Below, one piece after another: positions 1 through 9,100 of a stretch of DNA of 64,000 nt. Within the stretch, counting starts at the first letter, position 1; every line of letters starts with the position of its first letter. The notes beneath the pieces are model-generated. The model was given only the letters and a program-made list of their open reading frames with translations, was not told the origin of the DNA and did no database searches. Origin of the DNA: Desulfomonile tiedjei (GTDB lineage Bacteria > Desulfobacterota > Desulfomonilia > Desulfomonilales > Desulfomonilaceae); the NCBI GenBank assembly GCA_016218715.1, contig JACRDG010000032.1, positions 248,001 through 312,000 of the forward strand, given 5' to 3'. Both the position numbers and the translations under genes were made by a program.

Positions 1-500
1 CCACTAAGGAAGGGCCTTTTCGTGAAATATAGTCGCCTGCTGGAGCTTAAAATTAGTTCACCATTGTGAATCCATCTGTGGGCCGCGGATCATCGCTCTC
101 CACTGCCTGACAGATAATGACAGATGTGAAAAATTATCATCGCTTGGATGGCCAGGGGGCCGAGGGGGGCGGGTTCATGGCAGTTTCCGGGTGACTACTC
201 CTCAAGAATATGAAATAATAATAAGATGCGCCGTGTTAGTAGGTTTTTCGTAATGCTGGGATGGTCATCCACACGGATTGACTCAGAATATGCTTGGAAA
301 ATCAGCGGCACTGGAGTATCCCCCTGTGGGGGAGCTGCCGTTTGTTGAGCCTTTTCGCGCGCCTGACGGAGAACCCTGATGTGGACTACTCGGGAGGCAG
401 GACAGGGCCGCGAAAAAACGCGATAACCTTCAGGCCCAGAACCTGGTGCCGAGGTTAACGCGTTGAAAACAGCAGGGTATATCATAAGTTTATTTTGTTA
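1..500. other. Intergenic region with an imperfect inverted repeat
   Basis: No convincing gene is seen; the short open frames on either strand lack ribosome sites and protein-like composition. Positions 417-430 and 451-464 form an imperfect inverted repeat (12 of 14 bases pair) around a shorter CAGG/CCTG stem, so this stretch can fold into a long hairpin. It might be a terminator or processing site of a gene lying to the left, which cannot be judged from here. Confidence 0.5.
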
Positions 501-529
501 TTGATTTCTTGGCCATAACATGGTAAATA
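501..529 (+). promoter_or_regulatory. Putative sigma70 promoter of the L,D-transpeptidase gene
   Basis: TTGATT at 501-506 and TAAATA at 524-529 are separated by 17 bases and lie about 45 bases upstream of the start codon. The match is by eye only. Confidence 0.45.
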
Positions 530-573
530 TACGTATCATTTTTGTACATTTCCTGGGATGAAGAGAAGAGGTT

Positions 574-1602
574 ATGTGCCGTCGTATCTTTTCTGTGATG
601 GGTATGGGTCTTCTCGCGACGCTTCTCCTCAGTTCTGCAGGTGTCGCGTACCAAGTCAACGCTGTCCCTCCGGGGTTCATGGTGGCTTATGCCGCACCCA
701 CGGCCTCGGGGCAGGGCACGATTCGGATCGCTCAGGCGGTCTCCCAGGCGAGGACCAGACTTGCCGCGCGTTCGGACGAGCCCACGGATCGCCATACGCA
801 GAGCGGCTCTCGTCCGGACGGTTCATCGCCGCGGGCCGCGGTCTCTGACGGCGCGCTCCCTCCGGTGGTGCAGCAAATCCTGACCGCGTCGTTCCCTCAC
901 GCCGTTCCTGAGAAGGTCACCGATTCCGCCGCAGATGCAGCGACCCTCGCAGCCGCAGAGCACGCGACGCCGGACAAAGGTCGTTTCCAGACCCGTTTGT
1001 CCCCGAATGACTCCACGACGCCCGATGGCGAGTCGCCCACTGGTGCCGAGCAGGGGTACAGCCACATCGAGATCGAGGTGAGCCATTCCCGGCACGAGTT
1101 CAAGTTATTGCGAGGTCCCGCGTTCGGGCAGAAGGAAATTCTTCATGAGTGCAGGGTCGGCCTCGGCAACCCTCGCGAGTTCCCCACACCGGTGGGGGTC
1201 TATTTTGTGACCCACATCTACGATGACGATCCCTGGTGGATACCACCCGCCAACCGACCGTGGGCGTGGGGGCAGTCCCCCAGCCGCAAGGTGTATGGCG
1301 GCATCATGGCACCGCTCCTGAAAAAGAGGACGCTGCCCACCAGGAAGAAGGCCGGTGATTCAGAGGATTTCGTCGCGGAGCTCGTCCGGCTGGACGATGA
1401 TGGGTACCGATTCCACGGGACCAACGCACCGCGGAGCATAGGACGAAACGAGTCGCACGGGTGCGTCCGCATGCTCCCCGCGGACGTGAAGAAGGTGGCC
1501 GAACTCATCAAAGACAATGTGGGAATCGCGTCCCGGCAGGAATCGGAGAACGGCACGTACGTGATCCTCAAGGCGCCGGTGCGTCTCAATCTGATCAAGT
1601 AG
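574..1602 (+). CDS. L,D-transpeptidase (YkuD domain), exported
   Basis: The 342-residue product begins with a hydrophobic signal sequence (about residues 5-25, ending near AGVAYQ). Residues about 30-160 are a Ser/Ala/Pro-rich low-complexity linker. The C-terminal half (about 165-335) is a YkuD catalytic domain: the signature HGTNAPRSIG followed by SHGCVRM supplies the conserved His and the nucleophilic Cys. Members of this family act in the periplasm, forming 3-3 peptidoglycan cross-links or attaching proteins to peptidoglycan; which of these applies cannot be told. The ATG follows an AAGAGG ribosome site and a good promoter match. It appears to be a single-gene unit with a strong hairpin downstream (1697-1717). 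Confidence 0.9.
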   Translation: MCRRIFSVMGMGLLATLLLSSAGVAYQVNAVPPGFMVAYAAPTASGQGTIRIAQAVSQARTRLAARSDEPTDRHTQSGSRPDGSSPRAAVSDGALPPVVQQILTASFPHAVPEKVTDSAADAATLAAAEHATPDKGRFQTRLSPNDSTTPDGESPTGAEQGYSHIEIEVSHSRHEFKLLRGPAFGQKEILHECRVGLGNPREFPTPVGVYFVTHIYDDDPWWIPPANRPWAWGQSPSRKVYGGIMAPLLKKRTLPTRKKAGDSEDFVAELVRLDDDGYRFHGTNAPRSIGRNESHGCVRMLPADVKKVAELIKDNVGIASRQESENGTYVILKAPVRLNLIK

Positions 1603-1696
1603 CGTCTCGGCAGGGCAGGGGAAGATCGTTTTAAGCTAAGTAATTGTTTTCATAAATACGGTCTCGCTTCGAGGCTTTGCTCTTGGCTGTTCAGTG

Positions 1697-1717
1697 GGGC
1701 CGGCATCTTGCCGGCCC
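1697..1717. repeat. Perfect palindrome, member of a dispersed GGCATCTTGCC family
   Basis: Arms GGGCCGGCA and TGCCGGCCC pair perfectly around a TCT loop. Related palindromes with the same core occur at 21251-21269, 37001-37016 (degenerate) and 54053-54082, all between genes. It could also serve as a terminator for the converging genes on either side. Confidence 0.6.
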
Positions 1718-1830
1718 ATGAAGACGTGACAGGGAAGATGCCTATCCCACCAAGATTCCGGAAGTGCATGACCGAACTTGCCAAGAGGAGCAGTTGGGCA
1801 TGACACAATTTGGCCCATCGAGCCGCAACG

Positions 1831-2922
1831 CTAGTGCGCCGACTGGCCCCAATCCACCTCGATAGCGTAGTCGATAAGCTTTTTGACTCGCTGTTCGTCT
1901 ATCACAGGGGCTGGCAGATCCGGCACTGCGCGTTCCGTATTGGTCCTGTCAAACAAGGGGTCGTTTGAAAAGTGGAGGAGGATGGTCTGCATTTGCCTCC
2001 ACACCATCCGTTCGACGCGGTTCCTCGGCTGGGTAAAAGGCGAACCCACACCGGCAAAACGAAATCCATTAAGATTGAACCTGCGGCAAATGAGATCGAG
2101 CGTCCACTGGTGCGTTGGGGGGCTGGGATGGGTCAGGTGGAAGATCTTGTTGTGGTTTTCGGGGTTCTCGATGATGCGGACCGCGGCTTTTGCCACCCAG
2201 TCCACGGAAATCATATTGATGGTCCCTTCGGGATCGGCCGGGATGTCAATGCGCAGGTCGTGCCTGTTGAATTCGGAGCTGTCGCCTATGAGCCGGTCGA
2301 GAAGGTGCACGGCCTGGAATAGGATGTACCAACCGGAGAAGGATGAACACCTCCCGGTCTCCGAATGGCCCACGATCACTGCAGGCCGCAGGATCGTCGC
2401 ATCACCCATCCAGATTTGCTCCGCTTCCCATTTGCTCTCTTCGTACACATTCACGAAGTCCCCCCGGGGATGGTCGACCTCGTACATGAGCTTTCCTTGG
2501 ATGAGGCCGCACACGTAGGCCGTGCTGAAGAGGTGGACCTGCATGGGCTTGATTTCCACGAGCTTGCGCAGCACCTTTGCGCTGCCCAAATTCGTTCTCA
2601 GCGGTTCGCCGTATGCGTCGAGATGGAGCCGGGTGGATGCCGCGGCGTTCAGGAGCGTGTCGACGTCTTCGAGGCCCTGGTACTCCTGGCACCAGCTCTT
2701 CCAGCGATCGGCCGCATCGAGGATTTCTCCCTGGAACCAGTGCAGGCTGTCCGCGCTCCTGGGGAGTCCGATGCTGCTGAGAAAGCGAATGGTGTCGAGC
2801 TTTCGAGGCTCGCTCCGGTAGAGGCACCAGACGCTGTGACCTCGTTCCAGCAGTTCGGCGAGGAGGTATTCTCCCAGGAATCCGGTGGCCCCTGTGAGAA
2901 GCACTGTCATAGATCGGCCCAT
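1831..2922 (-). CDS. NAD(P)-dependent extended SDR, thioester-reductase-like
   Basis: This 363-residue protein opens with a Rossmann motif, TGATGFLGEYL (about residues 9-19), and carries the YEESK catalytic Tyr-Lys signature near residue 160. Overall it looks like the extended SDR family that includes thioester reductase (R) domains of PKS/NRPS and the fatty acyl reductase NAD-binding domain. It is a free-standing gene, divergent from the megasynthase gene with 218 bases between the two starts. That position suggests, without proving, that it reduces the enzyme-bound acyl chain to an aldehyde or alcohol; a sugar or sterol epimerase-type SDR is the main alternative. The ATG at 2922 is favoured by GGAGGA 5 bases upstream; an internal ATG at 2910 is possible. 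Confidence 0.7.
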   Translation of the reverse strand: MGRSMTVLLTGATGFLGEYLLAELLERGHSVWCLYRSEPRKLDTIRFLSSIGLPRSADSLHWFQGEILDAADRWKSWCQEYQGLEDVDTLLNAAASTRLHLDAYGEPLRTNLGSAKVLRKLVEIKPMQVHLFSTAYVCGLIQGKLMYEVDHPRGDFVNVYEESKWEAEQIWMGDATILRPAVIVGHSETGRCSSFSGWYILFQAVHLLDRLIGDSSEFNRHDLRIDIPADPEGTINMISVDWVAKAAVRIIENPENHNKIFHLTHPSPPTHQWTLDLICRRFNLNGFRFAGVGSPFTQPRNRVERMVWRQMQTILLHFSNDPLFDRTNTERAVPDLPAPVIDEQRVKKLIDYAIEVDWGQSAH

Positions 2923-3075
2923 TCTTCCTCCGTGCGGGACGGTTGTCTCGGCCGGCAGGAACCAAGGGCTTGCCGGGCCGAGTCCAAACGTGTAATCATT
3001 GAGTCTAAGTCAGGCTGAAGGTTCATGCAAGGGAAAACGGAGCCCGGCCCGTGGCCTGATGGGGCGTTTTTCAGT

Positions 3076-3103
3076 TTGGCGATGTTGGAAAATCTGCTAT
3101 ATT
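3076..3103 (+). promoter_or_regulatory. Putative promoter of the megasynthase operon
   Basis: TTGGCG at 3076-3081 and TATATT at 3098-3103 with a 16-base spacer, 37 bases ahead of the ATG at 3141. The intergenic region must also hold the promoter of the divergent reductase. Confidence 0.4.
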
Positions 3104-3140
3104 AAGCGTTTGATTTCAAATCCTCGGTGAGGGGTCAGAT

Positions 3141-6100
3141 ATGTCCGTGAGTAGTGAATTTCCTTTGATTGCCTTTGTCTGGCGCTATGGCGACATTGCC
3201 TCGTCCGTTGTGGACGCGGCACGGAGCACCGGGACTCTGGCAATCTTCGATGTATCTGAATATAAGCTGAACGAAGCAAGCAGAGCCCTTTTGCAGGCCG
3301 ACGCAGACGGACGGTCCGTTGGTTTGAAGATATCACCCGAAGCCCTCCTGGATGACACCCTGCAAGAACTCGTTGACGAAACGGGCATTACTACTTTCTT
3401 CACCGAATTGCACCCGCTTCTTCTGAACGGTGATGTCGATCGGTACCTGGGCAGGATCGGAGAGCTCTCCGGAGAGGTCACGATCGTTCCCATAGTCGGC
3501 GATGTAGGCCTGATCCAGCACATTCTGCTTTCCCGTCCCGACATCGGCCGGCTCGCCTTGAAGGGGAGCGAAGCGGCCGGACTCGTCAGCACTGAAACGA
3601 CATTCACGCTCTACTCCGCGGTCCGTGAGATGCTGGTTTCCCGGGAAGAGCCGATGGAGCTGACGATCTGGGGGGGAGTGGCAACCCCGGAGGCTGCTGC
3701 GGCATTTCTCGCCGCGGGAGCGGGAGGTCTCGTATTTGAGAGCGTACACTGGCTCACGGACCTCGTCGGCCTGAGCGCAGAACAGCACAAGCGCATCGCA
3801 AACCTCCGTCCGGACCACACCGACCTCAACGGCTTGAATCTGCAAGTCCCCTGCCGGCTCTTCAACAAAGGGAACTCGAAATCGGTGAAGGAACTGCGGG
3901 CGTTCGCCGGGTCCCTGTGCGGGGCCGAGATCAGAGACGAGCAGCGAAGGTTCTTCGCCAACCGGATCAACAAGGAAGCGGTCGCTCCGCTCGACAGTAC
4001 ATTCAGCCGGGATGAACTCATCCCCCTCGGCGTGGACGCAGCCTTTGCCGCGTCGTTCGTGAGACGCTTCGGCTCTTCGACTCGGGACGCGATCCACCGA
4101 TTCGTGCAAGCGGTGGAAGACTGCTGTGCCGCTGCCCCGGCCAGGGCCGCGGCGTTCGCGAGCAGCCCGGTGGCCCGTGATATGGGAACGAGATACCCGT
4201 TTATTCAGGGGGCAATGTCGTCCATTACCGATGTGCCGGAATTTGCCAAGCGGGTCGCGGACGCGGGTGGCTTGCCGACGGTAGCCCTCGGAGTAATGGG
4301 GCCGGACGTGCTGGCCGACAAGCTCGGGCGCCTCGGCGAGGTCATGGAGAGCCGACCGTATGCGGTAAACGTCATTACCCTGCAGGAGAATCCGCAACGC
4401 CAGGCCCAGTTGCAGTGGATCCGCGCGAATCGTCCGCGATTTGCAGTGATTGCCGCAGGGGAACCTTCCCACGCAAAGGAACTGCAGGCAGACGGCATCG
4501 ACACCGTGTACATAGCTCCCAACGAAGAACTGCTGAAGCTGGCCCTCGACGCGGGTATCAGGTACGTGATCTGCGAAGGGCACGAGGCGGGCGGCCACGT
4601 CGGGCAGCACAGTTCGCTTACCATGGCGCAGATCGTCATCGACCTGAAAGACCGCGAGCCGAGCCTGTTCAATGCCTGCAGCGTCATCCTCGCGGGAGGG
4701 ATATTCAATAGGGAGACCGCATTCATGGCCGCGATGCTGGGGGCCGACGCGATCCAGACGGGGACCGGGTACCTGAGCACCGCGGAGATCGTGGAGACCG
4801 GCGCGTTAACCGGCTTATACCAGCGCATGATCCTGGACGCCCGCCTCGGCGGAACCGTGGTCACCGGCGAGGGGACCGGCTTGAGGGTCCGGTCGCTGAG
4901 GACCTCACGGATTGAGGCGATCTGTTCGCTCGAGAGGGACTTCGCCGCGGGATCTCACGACGAGGGAGCGTTCCGTAGAAAGATCGAGGAGCTTTCCGCC
5001 GGGAGCCTCTTCGTCGCCGCGCGAGGCTTGGACAGACCGGGCGGGTCCCCACTGGACGAGCAGGAGTGCATGGATTACGGGCAGTTCATGAGCGGCGCTT
5101 GCGCAGCGGCCATCAACAGCGTACGCACCATCGCAGACTACCATCGCGCCCTGGCAGAGGCGCCGCTGGCTGTCGGTCTCCCCTTCGTAGGGCCGATCGT
5201 GGACCGGCCCGCCGCGAGAGTGAGGCCCGAAGAGCTGGCAGTGTCCCCGGCGTCCGGTGTCGTCGGCAGAACCGGCCACGCTGGGCCGCAACCGGAGAGA
5301 ATCGCTATCACCGGTATGAGCGTTGTCAATGCTCTGGGGAACAGCCCTGAGGAGGTCTGGGCTGCATGTTTGGCCGGGAAGAGCGGCATCATTGCCGTGC
5401 CGCACACTCGCTGGGACCACGCCGAGTTCTACCATCCCAGAGTCAGGATGTCTGAAAAGACCTATTGCAAGGTCGGCGCGTTCCAGAACATCGAAGTGTC
5501 ACGCAAGGACATCGGAATTCCACCGCAGGATTTCCGGACCATGACCAACTCCACCAAGATCACCATGTGGTTGGCCACGAAAGCGGTCGAGGAGTCTGGC
5601 ATACTCGAATCGGACATCCCGAGGGAGCGGATCGCGGTTCTCATCTCACAGAATTCCGGCGAGGCCGCGGCGACTCTGCAGGACGTCATCATCCGGGGCG
5701 AACTCTCGAAGATCGTCTCCGCAATGAAGAAGGTCGTGAACCTGTCCGCGGAAGCCGAACACGCGGTCGAGGAGCAGATCAAGGCCGGGAGGATCGTGAT
5801 AGACGACACCACCTTGCTCGGAAGGCTCAATTGTTCGGCCGCCGGCTTCATCTGCAACAAGTACGGCTTTATGGGACCGAGTTTCTCCGTATCCGCCGCG
5901 TGTGCTACGTCTCTGGTCGCGATGTACAGCGCGTACCAGATGATTCGCAACGGCATCATCGATGCAGCGGTCATCGGCGGCGCTGAAGAATTCCTCACCC
6001 CTATGCACTTCCTGGAGTTTTCCGCGCTCGGCGCTCTCGCAGGTCTCGCGGGAATTGAACGACCGCCGACGCAGGCGAGCCGCCCCTTCGACATGGACCG

Positions 6101-9100
6101 TGACGGCATGGTACTCGGGGAAGGGGGCGGGGTCATTATCATCGAACGGGAATCCCTTGCCCGCAAGCGAGGAGCGAAGGTTCACTCGTACATCACGTCA
6201 ATGGGCGCGAGCAACAATCATCTGGGCATGGTCGAGTCTTCCCGGATCACGCAGGAGATCGCGATTCGCGAATCCTTCAGAGATGCTTCGTACGGGCCTG
6301 AAGGGGTGGATCTCATCGAGTGCCACGCCACCAGCACCCGGCAAGGGGACGTGGAAGAGGTCCAGGCGCTGAAATCCTTCTACAACTCCGGCAAGGGGAC
6401 AGTCCTGACGTCCTTCAAGTCGCAGATCGGGCACACCTTGGGCGCTTCGGGCATCAACAGCCTCGTCCGGGGTGTGATGGCCATGAAGGCAGGCCTTTTC
6501 CCGGCCACGCTAAACTACGAGACCCCGGACCCGGAGATCGGCATCGAAGGATCGGGCTTTACCGTGCATCGGGGACCGGCCGAATGGCCGCAGCGGAATG
6601 GTCGGCCCAGGAGGCTCGAAGTGAATGCTTTCGGTTTCGGCGGCTCCAATTACGTGGTCCAGGTGGAGCAGGCGCTGGATGACGATGCGGCGGTAACGGT
6701 CTCGCCTCCGCAGGTCCACCGAGCTGTTGAAGGGCCTTCAGACGCGGCCCCCGTGGAAGGGATCTCGTTCTTCAGGACGACGATCGGTGGGGCCTCGTAC
6801 CGGCTCGGCGTGGTCGCCGCGAACGAAGGGCAGGCCATCGAAATGGTGCAGGCATGCGAGCCTTTTGCCAATGACGGCGCCATCGCGCCCAAGCGGCTGA
6901 GAGCCCTGGCGCGGCAGGGGATACACCTTGGTGTGGAGAGCGAAGCCCCGTCGCCGCTCGCGTTCGTGTTTCCCGGTCAGGGTTCCCACTATGCCGGTAT
7001 GGGGCACGAACTCTATCAGACCTTCCCGATCGTGCGCGAATGGATGGATCGAGCGGCCAACGTTGCGGAATTTGACCTGCTGCAGCTTCTCTTCCACGAC
7101 AGCGAAGAGGATCTCCAGAAGACTCGATGGCAGCAACCCGCGCTCTTCACCATGGAATTTGCCATGGTGAAGCACCTGATGTCCCTCGGGGTTCGGCCGA
7201 CGGCCGTGGCCGGCCACAGCTTGGGCGAGCTTACCGCCCTGTGCGTGGCAGGGGTCTACTCGTTCGAGGATGGGTTCCGCATCGTCAACAAGCGGGCGAT
7301 TTGCATGGATAAAGCCTGCGAGAATAACGTGGACCCCGGCGTGATGATGGCGGTCGATGCACCCATGGACTTCATCGAGGAAGCGCTCCAACGGGTGGAG
7401 AACGTCTACATAACGAACCTCAATTCTCCGCATCAGGTGGTGCTCGGCGGCAATACCGAGACGGTGAAGGCCCTGGGAGCCGAACTGAAGCAACATGGCC
7501 ACAGGAGCAAACTCCTGAGGGTGAGCATGGCGTTTCATTCGCCCATCATGCGGTGCATCCACGACGAGTTGGAGGAGTTCATAGCGGGGGTCCGATTCCA
7601 TCCGCCGCAGATTCCGGTCATTTCAAACACGACGAAAGAGCCCTTCCCCGCGGAGGAGGCCGAGATTAAGAAGATCGTGATGGCTCATCTGGAGTCACCG
7701 GTCTACTGGATGGAGAACGCGCTAACCTTGTGGAACGACTACGGCGTCCGAGTGTTCGTCGAGGTAGGGCCGAGAGACATCCTCAGCAATTTGATCGCGG
7801 ACAGCATTGAGGAAGCGCACTGCGTCCAGACCTGTCTCCCGTCCGCGGAGGAGCTGATCTACCGAACCGCGCTCGCGCAGCTCTTTGCCCGGGGCAACCT
7901 CCCGGTCCGGAGCAGCCTGAAGTTCGTGAGCTTTCCCACGACAGCCAAAGCTCCGGAACCGTACGCGCCCGCGTCGGCGATGACGTCGGCAACCTCTGCT
8001 CCCGGCCCTCAAGGGACCGTGGAGAGAGTCATACAAAGAGAAATCAATTCGTTCGTCATGGAGAGCTTCGGGCGCTTTCTGAAACCGAATCTCCTGGCAG
8101 CCATCAGGAGGGAATACGATCCTGGCTGCACCGTGGAGAAGCTCGACAGTCTCTTGAAGACCATGTTTCCGACCGCGGCGGTTCCTGCCGGGCCGATCCC
8201 CATCGCTGCTCCCGAAGCCGTGCTTCCGCAATCGTTGGTGCAGCCTGTGGTAGCTGGCGGGGCTCCTGTGCAGGCGGTCAAGGTCGATGATGTATCCACT
8301 CCCGCGGACTCGGAAACCGGAGATCTTACCGAGACCGTGATCCGGATCATCATGGATGCCACGGGGTACGAGCGGAACGAGATCGAGCCGGACATGGATC
8401 TCCGCGAAGATCTGTCCATCCGATCGAGCCGTCTGCCGGTCATCATGGACGCGCTGGAGGCCCAGTTCGCAGTGAAGATCGAGCTTGAAGAGTTCATGGA
8501 TGCGCGAACGATCAGAGACATTTCCGAGCGGCTCGCTAAACTCGTAAAGAAAGTTGACGCGAGGCCGGCTGCGAACAAAGCAACCCAGTCTCCTGCAAGG
8601 CGGCCCCTCCCGGCTGAACCGGCAGCGTCCCGCGAACGACAGCCGATCAAGAGGGTTGTGTTCAGAGAGGTCCCACTGGAACCGGGAAGCTTCCAGCCCG
8701 TGGAACTCGACCCGCTGGAATCTGTTGCGATTCTGTCGGCCGTCGGCGGCACCGGGCTTCGGAAAGCGGTTGGGGATGTCTTCCGGAGGGATTACGGCGT
8801 CGGCCTGGCTCCCGTAGCCTTTCTCGGGGATGGATCGGGCCGGGAAGACGGTGCGTTCGACCTCCGAACCGAGGAAGGGAGAACGCTGGCCGTGCGGCAG
8901 CTCGAAGAGATAGGATCGCTTGCCGGCCTGGCTTTCATACTCGACGACGCACTAGCCGAGAAGCTGGAGACCGTGGATGACGTCTCAGCGATTCTCAAAG
9001 GGTTCTTCGGAATACTGAAGGCATTTGCGGAGTCTTCTTCCCGGAAGTTCGCCATCTGCCTCCATCGCACCGATCACGCGAACGGCCTCGGGCGGCTCCT

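Noticed and set aside
195-485. Leftward open frame of 96 codons before the L,D-transpeptidase gene
   Set aside because: No ribosome site, composition unlike a folded protein, and it covers an inverted repeat.
1636-1818. Small leftward frame between the transpeptidase and reductase genes
   Set aside because: It is made of the palindromic repeat and terminator DNA.
3333-4610. Leftward open frame of 425 codons within the megasynthase gene
   Set aside because: Antisense shadow of the N-terminal barrel region; no start signal and no family.
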